A stretch of 64,000 nucleotides of DNA from Channallabes apus (GCA_030522415.1 CM060121.1:22541142-22605141), one strand, 5' to 3'. Positions 38,816-51,700 are shown, counted from the first letter of the stretch. A program made the numbers and translations. Notes: generated from the sequence alone by a model not told the origin.

Positions 38816-39524
38816 AAATTAGTAGGTGAAGGTGAGAGAGTGAACATATGAAGTGTTGCTTTATTATTGTATAATTATTTATATTATTTTGAACTATTGA
38901 GGTTTGTATTTAAAGCTATTCAAATCAAAGTACAATTAAAAGTGCCTAAGGACTACAAGAATTCAGTAATAACTTTGAGGTGTAAATTAGGGGGGGGGGC
39001 ACTAATTTTAAAAACCTCACTTTGAAAACTACTGACTTCATTCAGCCTGATTCAGAAAATGATAATGATCTGGCGTTCATTTAACACATGTAAAGGAAAG
39101 AAACAGACTACATTATTTAACATCTTTAGACTACACATGTTGGGCAAAGTTATGTTGTCAACCTACATGTTGTATAACCGTTTATGGAAAAGCCATACCA
39201 GTCTCACCAGATCTGATGAAAAAAACAAGGACAGTTTATGAGCTGATGGCTTAAATCATGTAAACAGGAACAGAGAACAAATTAAAATATATTGCCAGAC
39301 CTGTGATCGCACTATGAAATGCCACACTGTCAAGCAGTCTTCTTGTAAACATAGAACCTACTGGTCAAATAATCCTTATGATATCCTAATGGCTTTTTAT
39401 GTTTAAGAAAAAAAAAACTTGAAACCTTACAGTTTAGACCATCTTCATATGAATTTTCATTGAACTTACACACAGACACAAGACTCCAAAACATGTTTCA
39501 GTATATTTATATCACCATTGTCAT

Positions 39525-39557
<33 letters not shown>

Positions 39558-39621
39558 TCAATGTAGTACCTGAAACTAATTACACAGAGGGGACAACACA
39601 GTCCACCTCAACACACGGTCC

Positions 39622-39659
<38 letters not shown>

Positions 39660-41294
39660 CACAAATAGAAGTTCAGAAGTCAAGGAAAGGGCAATACATA
39701 GATATAAAAACAAAAACGTTGATTACAAAAAAACAAAACAAAAAAACCTAGGATCTGACCAAGTCATATGGGTGCTATGGGTAAAGAAGAAAAGTGGAAA
39801 GGGTTAGGAGACAAATCCAAAATTGTGTGGCACAGAATGAATGACAATGCCTAAACGACACAGGAAGGTACAGGGAGTCAAGTGCCATTAAGAAAAAATA
39901 ATCCTTGAAATATGAGGAAGGTGTAGCAAGGAAAAGGAGAAACTAGTGAGGGACAGGCTGAGGGGATCACAAACTATACAAAAAATAAAAATAAAAAAAT
40001 GGCACAAAAATGTGAAACTCTGGAGAACAATATTATGCATACATAGAGTAAAAGACATACAACAAATGCATTTTTAAAACAACATAAAAATAAAATTAAT
40101 ACTATTATTTAGACAATTATTACTATCAATTAGCATGGTCTTCCTCATTGTTATATTCAGTAAGAAACAAATTCTCATGTAAATGAACAACATTCTCCTC
40201 CTCTGGACTCATCCACTGAAACAAACAGTGTGCAGATGTATTTGTGTGTGTCATCTTGTAAAAATGCTGAGAATAAAAAGAGAGATGGATGCCATAAAAA
40301 CAGATTGCTTAGATGAATCTAATGCAGGTACTGGATATAGACAATGAGAAATATAGTGATGGAACAAGAGAGATTGTCTCCTGATCTAAGAGACAGGTTC
40401 AGGATTTTCAAACCAAATCACTTTTCACATGTGTGCTTTGACTTCGACCAACAGACATTAAATCATTTTCACCATGCATCATCATCTCACCTCCCAGTCA
40501 ACTTTGATAATGACAGAATTAATTCAGCAAAAACAAGATCCGATGAAGCGCCTCGAACATAGCGATCAGAGTGAGTGACTTTTTAGACTATCAGCACGTT
40601 GCAGATGTAAAACATCCGATTTGGTTGCAAAATAATCTCCCAACCCTGTGCACCCTTCAGCAAAGCAGTGATCGAGACATCAGGGCTCATAACCTCCAGC
40701 ATCACACTGGAAGACTGCTGATCTGGGATCAGCAAGTTTAAATTGACGATTTCTAAGGATTCCAAGGTCTCAGATCAGCAGTTGTACCCATACAGCCTGA
40801 GGGCACTGAGGTAATGATGTTCATGGAGATGTTTTATATCTGGTCTGGCTCACGGATGAGTTTAAGTTATTTTGGCAAGCAGCAGTCCTGTGTGAAAGTC
40901 TAGCACTAAAATAATCTGCAACAATCCAGGCTCATCGGTGGCAGCTAATTTAATGATAAAACAACAAACAAAACAAAAAGATTACGACAAAGCGAACGTA
41001 CCGGCAAAACGTGTGACAGTAGAGTACTGCTGGATAAGAATTTAGAAAGATCTTTGTGTAAAATGATAGCACCACTTGGTGGTTGAGTACCATCCAGTGT
41101 GATTGCACGAAGCTGATGTACCGTACCATCCTATGCAATTGAACAACGAAAGACACCTTTAATACTGAAATATACAATGAAAAATAAAATGTAGTGTAAC
41201 ATTAACAAAAGTTTCCTCAGCCAATCTCCACTTAGTGTACTGGTATTTAGTGTTTCTATGTATTTTCAGTGAACAGTGGGTGTACGTGTATATA

Positions 41295-41337
<43 letters not shown>

Positions 41338-41474
41338 CTTCCTCCATATCTCTCTTACTGTTTAAAAGCTTTTTTTTTTTTTTTTTTATAGCGTTAGGAA
41401 TGCTCCCCCAACCCCTTAAGTTCTTCCTATGAAGTTAAAAATACTGATTGTGACTGGCTTTCCTCTTCTGCTCC
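38816..41474. other. sh2b1 3' flank / 3' UTR and intergenic sequence
   Basis: No coding region supported. Holds (ATT)n at 39528-39556, (GA)n at 39629-39657 and (TG)n at 41297-41335. How much of this is transcribed as sh2b1 3' UTR cannot be told from the sequence. Confidence 0.4.
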
Positions 41475-44400
41475 TCAGAAGAAGGAGTACTGGTTGTCAA
41501 TGGCTCGGGCCCGGCCTCCCTCTCGCTCCTCGGCCTCTGCTCCTTCCAGCTGTCTTAGAGGTGCGTCCCTTTCGCGCTCCTCACATTCCTCTGGCCCGCT
41601 GGCTGCCGCTCCTCCCCCTACAGCCTCCATGTCAGTTACACGCTCCTGTGGTGGTGTGGGTGGTGGAGGGCGTCCCGGCGGGAGGGGGGGAGGCGGGGGC
41701 TGAGGGGGGCTACGGGGTCTGCTGGTCAAGTCTGGAGCGAGGACAGAGAAGCGAAGAGAGAGAGAGGGACAGAGAGGGATAGAAAAGAAGTAGGCAAAAC
41801 GGGAAAGAAAGTTTGAAAGGGATCGAAAATTGGGTATATGCAAGTGGCAAGTTGCACAGAGTGAGAAAAAAAAGGGAAAGAAAAAAAGTGGAAGAGGTGG
41901 AAAGGGGGGGAAAGGGAAAGTGAGAGGATGGAAAAAAAAAAGAAGTGGCAAAGTACATAAGAGTTCCTGGAAGGAACACATTCATGTGTCCCAGTAATGG
42001 AATCAGTCAACACACAGTACACAGACTTCCTACACCCTGTCTCCACAGTGTGTATGCAAATAGAGATAAGTGCATCCTACATTATAAAACTATCAAAACA
42101 TATCTCATTCTACACAAGAACAGAGAAGGAATTAAGGTGATTGTGGAGAAAGAGCTTGTTGTCTGTCAAATGTGTGATTACTAATTGGAAAGCTGAACTG
42201 CTGTTGTAATAATCACAAACTATAGTGAACGATGTTCCATGTAACGACAAATGGACTACGATGGAGCTAATGCAACTGCAATCCAGCCGTGGATGGAAAG
42301 TTAGGCAGACACAATGTGCATCTGAGGTGAACGGATGACGACCTGCTGCTCCACTCCCTCCCATCTCTATCTCCTTCACCTTACATATGCTACAGGTTTT
42401 CAGGTGTCATGTTTAGTCTTCTCTAAGTTGTATACTATTTCACTTGAATAGTTGACTAAATTATTATCTCTATTGGCCACATTTATTTAAAGACTGTCAG
42501 ACTTCCAGTAGCCTGAGATTAAATCTCTCTGGTAATTATGCGATGAGTCTACCCCTTAAAGAAAAATCTCTCATGTCATACTTTTTTTTTCTACATTCTC
42601 TCTGTCTTGCTCTCTGTCTATTAAATCTGGTCTCACTTACACACAGTCAGAGATGGGGGTTGATGGAGAGTCAGGGTGGCGCGTGGTGATGACATCACAG
42701 ACTGTGGGCCGGCTGCCTGCCCTGTCCCGGCCTGCGAAGATGACCCAACGACAAACAACAACAAAGACAGCCAATCAGAGCTTTGGTACGCACTAGCAGG
42801 AGGGAGGCGTTAGCCATAGGTGTGGAACAGGGGTCGGGGTAAAAGGTAGATGTGCACGTACAAAGAAAGATGGATGATGAACGAATATGTATCACAGGAA
42901 AGATAGATGGGACTGTAGAGGTGAAAACTGTGTTACATATTTGTAAAAACATTGATAGGAGTCATGGAATGCATAAGGGTTCTTTCATGAGTGTGACACT
43001 ATTTTGACCACCAAACCTTCTACAGGGGATTAAAGGCACTAATCACTCACGGAAAAACTAAATGTACATTAAAATTAGTATTGCGGTTTAGTCTACAGTT
43101 TTCGCAGTTTGAGTTAAACTAACAAATAATTAAGGAAAACCTGTTAGTCAAATTTTTGCTGTGCTTAATTCTTTCACTATTCATTTTATCATCCATTCAT
43201 CACTCATGCTCTGTAATTGCTTATACAACCTGTATGAGGACACCAGTACATCATAGAGGACACTATGCACACTACAACGGGCAATATAACATTTACAATA
43301 TTTTAAGACAGTGGGAGGGAACTGCAATATCCAGAAGAGTACTTGCATAGACATATGAAGAATTATCATCATTATTGTTTTTGTTCATAGTATTGCATTT
43401 TGTTCTTTTACATATTGGGTTTTATTTCTTTTTGTTTTTATGTTATACAGCAACTTTTGCTGTTTTTGAATGTGCTTTAAATAATCGTGACCTGATCTTT
43501 AAAAAACCCAGCTAAAGTCAGCTGAACAGTTGGGCTCTTGTATAATTATGGTGGAAGTTTAGTGAGGTATGGCTAGTAGGTGGCACAAATTAGGTAGGTG
43601 GTACAAGAAAGAGGAAATGATGGATAGAAAGATTTGGACACTGAAAGAAGACAATGTAGCAAAAAGGTTTAAAAGTTATATGAGTGCATTATTAGATAGA
43701 TGTTAGAGGATGAAAGTGTTAATGAGATTCAGACAGGTGGGGGGGCTGTGGGAAAGGGAAAAGTCAACACATCAGGCCATGCACACCGAGCGAATACAAA
43801 TACGTAAATCAGAAAACTTTCAGAAGCGAAGTCATGCACAGACAGCAAACTGTAAAGTTCACTCATACATGCCATGCTAGCAATGGGAGGCGACTAGATA
43901 TGTGGATAAAACCCCAATTTAGCCCTACTTCAATGTCACAAAGCTCATGCAGCAGTGCATTTCATGATTATAAAGACTTATGCGCACAATGAAAAATGCA
44001 TTCTGGAATTTTTGAATACACAATGTTTTTCAAAATCCGTAAAAAAAAAAAAATGCTACTCCTGTCTGCCATCACACTCAAGCCTTCCTCCACTCCTCCA
44101 GCTTTGAGCTTTGGCCCTCGGTATCTATACCTGGTTGCCGGGCAGCAGTGGCACCCACAAAGCTGATGAGCGTGACATCTGAGGCGCCCCCAGACTCCAA
44201 GGGGATAGGATGCACCCGGAAGTGCTCCAGCATGTCAAAGATAGACTGGAACCAGAGATGCTGCACACGACACTGGCCATCTTCGTTTAGAGAAAGGCGC
44301 AGGTGCTGTACAGAGGAGGAAAGAGGATAAGTGAGATAAGAGAAAGAGAAATGGGAAAAAAAACAATAAGAAAGTTAGGTCTTCTTCTAAGGGAGCTTCT

Positions 44401-47400
44401 CGATCAGACTATTAACACAGAACGGCTAAGGTGAACTCACCTTCGCTTTGCCCTGGAAGTTGAAGGTGAGGACATACTCCCCACGCCGCGTCTCACTCTG
44501 GCGCACAAGGAAGACGCCATGACTTGCCATGCCGCCTGCCAGCACCAGCTGGGCTGCCTTTAGCCGTGACAATGTCCCATGGAACCACTGGCATTCACTC
44601 AATGGGTGCTCAACTGGCTCTGCTGCTGAGCCCTCTGAGAACAAGAAGGACCCTGAGAAAAAACAAAGGATAACTGAGGACCTCTGTGATACAAAAAAAT
44701 GTAACTAAAATGAATAAAACAGTATGGCATAGACTGCATGGATTTAAGGTTACACACTTCACTGTGGATTCCTGTTTGACCAGCTGGTTGTTAGCTATTT
44801 ACTTGTAATTGTCTGTAATACCTGTGGCATCAGGTGTCTCCGGGAATGGCATGCCAAGACTAGCCCCACCTCCGCCAAGCAGTCGACCATCGGGCTCATC
44901 TAGAGGAGCGCGGGGTGGCAACTCAGGAGGAAGAGGCTCCAGCAGTGGAGAACCACCTACCCCTCCATAACACACTGACAATTACAAACACACATAATAT
45001 TTAATAGTCTTTACATAATGTAAAGCAGGGGTCCTTAACTCCAGTCCTGGAACACCAGTGTCCAGCTCAATTTGTAATTCACCTTAGCGCGGAGCGGTGC
45101 ACCTTTTAATTAACAGATTAGTTGAATCGTCTGTGTTTGAGCTGAAGAATCACCAAGCTGTTGGACACTGGCCCTCCAGGAGTCGAACTGAAGATCCCTG
45201 ATACTATACTTCAGTTATACACTTACAGTGAATTGAACAAACTTCAGATAAAGTATTTGTCCTCTTATTTGAACTTGAACATGCAATTCTGAAGTCATGA
45301 ACATGCCTTTAAAAATATATTTAATAAGAGTAATAAATTACTACCACTGAAATTTACAAAACAAAACTATAAGCAAAGCTAGTCCCAACCATTACTAATC
45401 CCAACCACTATTATCATTTTAGGCCCCTTCTTCCCACTAAGTAGTTACTGACAAAACACTGACCTTGAGACAGACGGTCGCTAAATTCCGGGGTGCTACT
45501 GAGGTCTGTCTGTGCGCCACCACACACTCCCTCGATATCCTCTTGCTCACTAAAAACAACAACCAAAAATGTGTTTATACAAGCCCACTAATCATCAGAT
45601 AATATCAGCTTTATTAAAGTACTTGTATACTGTATAAGCATACTATAATATCTTACTCTGAATTAAAACTTACTCTGCTTATTACAATGCTAAATTTTGG
45701 TTTCTCAACATTCATATATGCTCAAAAGTAATCAAAGGAAGTGAAACCTTCAGCTTTGGACTAGCACAGAGAAGATATGAGGGAAAATAACATTATGTTT
45801 ACTTATCAGTAAAAATAAATAAATAAATACAATAAATATAAAATAGTAAATAGTTATTAATGCCATGCAAGAAATTTTAACAGTCAGTAATCTGAAGTCA
45901 GCTGTTCTGATAAGATAAATATGATGATATGACTGATGATATGCCAAAATAAAATTTCTTTTTGCTGACTTTGTTACAAACACAATTAACTCTCTATTCT
46001 TAACTTGCTATTGTTTTAAGCATTATATCAGTAATATCAACAACAAATGTATGTTACCTCAGACAGATGCTGTTTCTAATGTCACTCAGCCAAGCTCTCA
46101 TCTGAACAGCATCCCTGGTCTCGATGACATACTGAACCTGTCCTTCCAACTGAGAAAACGGCACACAAAGTCAGTGGGATAAACGAACAAGAGATGGACA
46201 AGAGGTCATATCTGTACATATTTAAACTGTAAAGATAGCGCATTTGCACATAAAAAAAAAGTCATATAAGTAATATAAAAGATAATATAAAATAATATAT
46301 ATATTATGAAATCGGCCCTCGGGAAGAGAATCCATGCTAATTCGAAGTTTAAAAACACCCTTTTATTATAAAAAAAAATAAATGAAAATAAATAAACAAA
46401 TTTTTAAAAAAAATCAACCTTGAAAATTCACCTCAAAATTCAACAGACGACACTGTACATTTTTTTTATATGCGCTTATGAGTGTTCAATTAAATTCCAC
46501 CCAAACTAAGTCGTGGGCACATCTAGTATTAATTAAAACCAAAGTAAAGAGCGGGTAAAAGAAACTTTCCATTAAAAGCTTCATAGATGAACATCTGTAG
46601 AAAGGCACGCTGATGTGAGAGGGAAACTGAGGGACGTGTAAAGACAAACCTGCAAAAGAAAAGTGTTTTCTTTGTCTGGCACTTCAAGAGCTGTGGTGCT
46701 CCTGATGTCTAAAATGAAGCAGCATGGGATAGTCACTCTGGGCTTAGAGGCCTGAGAAGGAGAAACGAGAAAATAGATTTTTTTCTGATTTCCATATCCT
46801 ACGGTAATTCACCAAACAAATGTGATTTTAACAGAGATTGTCAAGTTGTACTTGAAATACAACACAATGCATAAAATCACCTACATCAATCTCTCCTTAC
46901 AGACAACTTGCAGGAATGCACAAAATTTCCATTTACCTTGGGAGGGATATAAAACTCCAGGAAGTACTCTTCTCCTCTCTCGCCTCCTTCCTTGTCTCGC
47001 TCCTTCAGAACAAGTCGACACTTGTGCCAGCGAGTGCTCCGTCCGGCTATTGCCCCAGCTGTGGCTGGAGGTGGAATTCCACCTGCTTGTTCCACACTGG
47101 AGCCAGAGAGGGCATTGTTATTGTCCATGCCATGGTGGAGCAACCCGAAAGAGACACCTGGAAAGCCATGAGAGCCACTAAATTCATCTGCAGAAGAGCA
47201 GACATTCACTCCTCCCTCTCGTACAAGTCTGCTTGTCTTCCTAGATGTTAGGGCAGAGGGCAACAAGGCTGATGTGGGTCCTACTGGTGCTTGTAGTGTT
47301 GGTGGAGGAGAGCGGGACAGGCGCAGCTTCTCCAGTCTGTGTGTCCACTTCTCCTTCTCGCCTTCTCCATTACTTCTTCTTCTATCACGAGCTTCAGAGA

Positions 47401-48637
47401 GGGAAAGAGAGGTGGCACTGCTGGAGGATGATGGTGGCAGGGAGGAGGAAGATGAGTGAGGGAGTGAGAGGGGGAGAGAAAGTGAAACGGGGAGTGAACC
47501 TGGGGTACCTTGAGCACTTCTCTTGGCATCCTGCAGGCCCATAGTGTAGCTGTAGCTGGAGGGCAGTGGTGTGGCATTAGCTGATCCACAACCTTGAGGC
47601 GAGTCACTTGAGGAGCTCCGCCAGTGCAGGATACCCCGTACGCTGCCACGCACACTGCGGCCCACATTGCGGAGGGAAAAGCGTTTCTTTAGCTTGTTTT
47701 TGGAGTGACCACCTGTACCTGGGATACTGCCCTTTGACCCGGAGTTCAGCGGTTCCCCAGAAACCGGGCTCAGTGGTGTCAGGCTGCCGTCAGGTCTATC
47801 TGCGAGAGTACTACCCTCTGCCTCACAGTCCTTCCCTACTAGCTCATCCGACTCCGCCTCCTCTCCTGTCACTAGCCCCACCCAGCTGTCATCCTCTTCT
47901 TCTAGGTCTCCATTACCAGGCAAGTTGCCAGGATACTTTTTAACCGTCAATGCCCTATCTTCCCTTCGACCATTGTTTCCACCCATTGAAGACGAACAAG
48001 ACGAAGAAGAAGAAGGTGGCAGAATTTGGGCATGAGCATACGAGTCCTGGAAAACAGTGGGATTCTGAAATCTATCTGAACCTCGAGTGTCCAATCCTTG
48101 TCGAGCTGAAAGTGGCTTGGGTGGAGCCCTGACGTTTGTGGGCAGGCAAGTTGCAGCAGCATCAGGTGGCAAAAGTGGTGGAGAAGTAGGTTCTTCCTCC
48201 AATGATGTACCATCAGACTGAGTGACCCAAATCCCTGTACCCTCCCTCACTGCACCGCTTACCTCAAGTTCGCTCTCAAAATGCCGAACAAATCGGTCAG
48301 TGAAGCGGCGGCAGAAAGCAGCAGCAGAATCAGAGGAATAATGTGGATTCTCCTGAAGAAAAGCCCTGACATGACGGGCAAAATCGCCAGCTGCTACCCG
48401 GGCATGAAGCTCACAGAACTCGGTCCAGCTAAGGCAGGGAGAAGGTGAGGGAGTTGGTGTGTCAGACAGAGAAGACAGTGGCTGGCCAGAAGTCGGAGGG
48501 GGTAAAGGTGGGGGACGCACAGAAAGGGGCAGCAATGAGGGAGATGGAGGAGAAGGCGAGGGAGATGGGGATGGAGGAAGAGGGGATGAGTTTGCTGCAG
48601 CCCGTGGGCTGGGCGGGGTTAATAAGGAGCCGTTCAT
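41475..48637 (-). CDS. sh2b1: SH2B adaptor protein 1
   Basis: Nine coding exons join in frame to 952 aa: 46937-48637, 46650-46751, 46058-46149, 45464-45549, 44822-44974, 44441-44652, 44131-44305, 42641-42731 and 41475-41721. The first in-frame ATG (48635-48637) follows an in-frame TAA and starts MNG as in mammals. Domains: dimerisation domain (about 69-126, [20 protein letters not shown]), basic nuclear-signal segment ([20 protein letters not shown]), PH domain (about 545-631, [16 protein letters not shown] ... [10 protein letters not shown]), proline-rich [13 protein letters not shown]2 domain (about 734-830: [16 protein letters not shown], phosphate-binding [35 protein letters not shown]), a proline-rich tail and the family end NQYSFF. 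The protein joins JAK2, insulin and leptin receptor signalling. It is longer than human SH2B1 (671-756 aa), mainly in the 567-residue first exon. SH2B2 is excluded mainly by SH2 sequence and by the atxn2l neighbour. Confidence 0.95.
42637..42731 (-). CDS. sh2b1: Alternative C-terminal end of sh2b1 (intron read-through)
   Basis: The penultimate exon ends ...[10 protein letters not shown] with donor gtaagt at 42640. If the intron is not removed, the next codons are GTG TAA (stop 42637-42639), giving a protein that ends ISDCV of 868 aa. If spliced, the frame continues to the polyproline tail and QYSFF. Mammalian SH2B1 is known for splice forms that differ in the C-terminus. Confidence 0.5.
45027..45200. 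repeat. Short inverted-repeat element (MITE), copy 2
   Basis: Left end caggggtccttaactccagt; the reverse complement of the right end reads cagggatcttcagttcgact; both continue to a ccagtgtc block. About 37 bp of imperfect terminal repeats, related to 18796-18990. In an sh2b1 intron. Confidence 0.75.
46300..46535 (+). repeat. Dispersed repeat, copy B (see 38450-38815)
   Basis: Shorter copy of the repeat at 38450-38815, in the sh2b1 intron between 46149 and 46650. Confidence 0.45.
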
Positions 48638-49008
48638 AATTGACTTAATGAGCAATTAATTTCTTGTGATTTGCAGACTAATTACTAAAGCCTTCTGATC
48701 TAGGATTGTCACAAACTGATGGGGTCAGGAGAAGGCACGCTCTGTTCATGGGGTAAAGATTTACTTAGAACTAGGAAAAGTAATGGACCAAAAAAGGAGT
48801 GATGACAATCCCCCCCCATTTAAGAGTTGTGCACTCTGCATATAGTAGTGAGTGCTATCTTAAATACATAAATATGAATCTGCATAATGACTGACTGTAG
48901 AATACAGGATTATAGAGGAGTTAGTGTTGTGTGAGAATCAGAGCTGATACGGTCTTTTTTTCTTTTTCTTCAGGGTTCCCCGAGAAACCAGATGAGTCGA
49001 TCTGTGGC
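48638..49008 (-). other. sh2b1: sh2b1 5' UTR, second exon portion
   Basis: An acceptor (taattgcag) on the minus strand precedes 49008; from there the sequence can run unspliced to the start codon. It would contain the stop of the upstream ORF that starts at 51659. Confidence 0.5.
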
Positions 49009-49459
49009 CTGCAATTAAAAAAACATCATCAACTAAAAAATGGTTTAATTGTGTCAATGACATAAATGCACACCTCTTTACAGGGGTGAGTTTTTCTAGT
49101 CATCCTTAAGGGTGACAAATGTCCTGCAATATTTATTAGATTTTGTTAAATTAACAGTCAGGTTTATTGCCATGTGTATTCTGTATACAGACTATATAAA
49201 ACACAGAAATTCTTGTGCGACAATAACAAGCTCCTAGAACTAACTTAAAGTGTGTATGAGACACTTTAAGTGTCTCATACAAGTGAAGTTTATCATCATA
49301 TATGGGGAAAGTTCATGCACAATTTGATACTGCATCTAATATCTATCTGTCTATCTGAGTCTCCAATAACTACCTGGACTCCATTTTAACATCAATTAAC
49401 ATCTGTATAAATGCAGATCATTTCCTACTATCTGTTTCACCCAGATGAGGATGGGTTCC

Positions 49460-49683
49460 CTGTTGAGTCTGGTTCCTCTCAAGGTTTCTTCCTATTACCA
49501 TCTCAGGGAGTTTTTCCTTGCCACTGTTGCCCTCGGCTTGCTCACCAGGGACTATCTGACCATTTTGATTCATACACATTCACATTCCATACAAACTTAA
49601 ATAATTCTTTTGATTGTGTAAAGCTGTTTTGAGACAATGTCAATTGTTAAAAGCGCTATACAAATAAAATTTAATTGAATATA
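49460..49683 (+). repeat. Dispersed retroposon tail, copy 2 (TTGAAT-type end)
   Basis: Starts gttgagtctggttcctctca and ends agcgctatacaaataaaatt taattgaat; matches 4498-4723 across its length. Confidence 0.75.
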
Positions 49684-50169
49684 ACTAATGTAGACTACAA
49701 TTTGTGGACAGCTGGCCACAAAACTCATTTATGTATGCATATAGAATCCCATTCTACCGTAGATTCCCTCTTTGCTTCTTCATTCTTATGGGAAGGTTTT
49801 CTACTAGATTCTGGAGTGTGGTTGTGAGGATTTGTGCTCATTCGGCCACAAGAGCATTATGTTGTCACGCATCGGTGTTGTAGTTCCAGTTTATCCCAAA
49901 GGTGTTCACGGAGGTTTGTGGTCAATGTGATATGGATGAGGGTTAACATAAATGAGAGGTTATACTTGTTGTTGCTCTCTTGGCTGCATGTACATGAATT
50001 GTTCTGTATATATTGCATCATACGGACATTCATATATGTACATACATATGTATATTGTGTTGAGCATGTTATCTTCTAGACATGTTTTATCCATTGCACA
50101 ATGTTTGCACAGTTATATAGTGCAAAGTTATACAGTGTTGTTGTTTTTTTTACCATATACTGTACAGTA

Positions 50170-50884
50170 GTGGTGGCCAGTATCCTCTTCTATGCCGTAG
50201 TTTATTGGGGAAGGAATCTCAAAGCAGAGACACCACACGACTGAACACGGAGTTAGGAGAAATGGGCTTGTGGTTGGTGTTAAGTTTGACCTGCTGGAGC
50301 TGTTGCTGGTAAGAAGGACCTTCAACAAAATACTGTCCATCGTGTCCAACACCAGTCACATTTGTGGGGAACTTTTGCCAAGAAGATGATGTTCAGTGGC
50401 AGATGTCTATCACAGAGCAACTCTACTGACAGACTACAGAAATCTCTTGTTCTCAAAGCCATAAACTGTTTCTACACCTCTTTACAGTGATTGGGATTCT
50501 TGGTTGTGATGGTTCCTCAACCACTACTCATCCCCAGTTATACATGTAGCTCTCCTTCACAACAAACTCACTGTGGACAGTTCACAATAATATTTATCTA
50601 CTCATCGTTTACCCTACCCTGCATTGACTCTTTTTCTGCACTAGAATGTGCACTATTCTATTCATGGAATATTTATCCTTGTTGCTTACATTTGCACATA
50701 TTTATTCTTATTCTTTACATATATTTCATACATTAAGTTCAGTTTTTCTCTTAGTCATTTCATAGTATATTCCTTTTTTACATAATTGATGGTTTGCAAT
50801 TGTAATTAGATGTTTGCTGTGTTAATATCCTTGCTACTGGATGTCTGGAATTTCCTTCGGGGGTTAATAAATCTATCTATCTAT
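50170..50884 (+). mobile_element. Degenerate LINE 3' end with (ATCT)n tail
   Basis: Plus-strand frames give scattered remnants of a reverse transcriptase C-terminus (VASILFYAVVYWG, then NKILSIVSNTSH) with several stops. The 3' end reads ggaatttccttcgggggtta followed by ataaatctatctatctat, the hallmark end of fish Rex1/Babar-like elements. 5' truncated. Confidence 0.7.
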
Positions 50885-51602
50885 ATTACCTACTGCATAT
50901 TCTGTACAGAAGACACTCATGCCCCTGTACGTATGGACCTATAACCACATTTGCACTTCTGGTTAGATGCCAACTGCATTTGATTGTGCATGTACTTTTC
51001 ACAATGACAACAAAGTTGCATCTACTCTAAGCCAATCTACGCCAGCCATCCACAACCTCCAATGATTAATCATGATTTAATAATCTGCAACTCAAGTTCT
51101 TTCTTTTTTGGTGCCTGGAGACGTGATTGGGTTTCATGGTTTGATCAACCACTACTACCCAACCTTCTAGCTAACATGAAAGAAATCAAGTTGAAATGAC
51201 TCAACTTCAAGATAAACAGACCTGGAAGACTGAGAAGTATTCAGTGATTTATTCTTGTACACTTTCATTTCAGTGGTAGTGGTTTGGAGATTATGATGAT
51301 GACAAAACTAACAACTAGAAATCTGGAACTCAGTAGTAATGGCTTATCTAGCGTTAGATGCCTAGCTTTAAGTGATGTACCTTGATTGCTACAACGCATG
51401 TAATTACTCACAAGCTGGTTGTTATGAAAGGTACACAGCTCCGAGTTATGACTGACACACACACGTCACTTACTATTTCTTTCTTGTTCTTTATCGATTA
51501 GAGGAGAACACGTTTTATGAAGCAGTGATAGCATTCATTTCACGCAACTAGTTGCTACCAAAACATGACGATTTTAAAAACAAAACCCAGGGGCAGACTC
51601 AC

Positions 51603-51700
51603 CATTTTCGGGTCAGGGTGTAACTGGAGACCGGCGCTTTGCTTGTGTGAGCTAGACATGGTGGAAAACAACAATTAACCTCACACACTCACAGGCCTCG
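51603..51700 (-). promoter_or_regulatory. sh2b1: sh2b1 first untranslated exon with upstream ATG
   Basis: A donor (gtgagt) at 51602 follows an open segment with ccaccATGTCTAGC, a good initiation context, at 51657-51659. Read through the splice to 49008 the frame is MSSSHKQSAGLQLHPDPKM then ATDRLIWFLGEP and stop, 31 residues, ending about 330 bases upstream of the main start. The transcription start is not defined. Confidence 0.45.

Larger units (their letters stand above)
49320..51600. other. First intron of sh2b1 with retroposon remnants
   Basis: Apart from the two retroposon pieces listed separately (49460-49683 and 50170-50884), only AT-rich non-coding sequence was seen, including (ATCT)n near 49345-49357. 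Confidence 0.5.

Noticed and set aside
46886..46936. Extension of the sh2b1 exon to the stop at 46886
   Set aside because: Homology to the PH domain breaks after IPPK at a consensus donor (gtaaat), and the next exon restores it with [10 protein letters not shown].
47245..48659. Several plus-strand ORFs opposite the sh2b1 first exon
   Set aside because: Shadows of the long minus-strand coding exon, with arginine/glycine-rich low-complexity composition.
49834..50079. ORFs in the first sh2b1 intron
   Set aside because: Short, hydrophobic frames in AT-rich DNA without family features, next to retroposon remnants.
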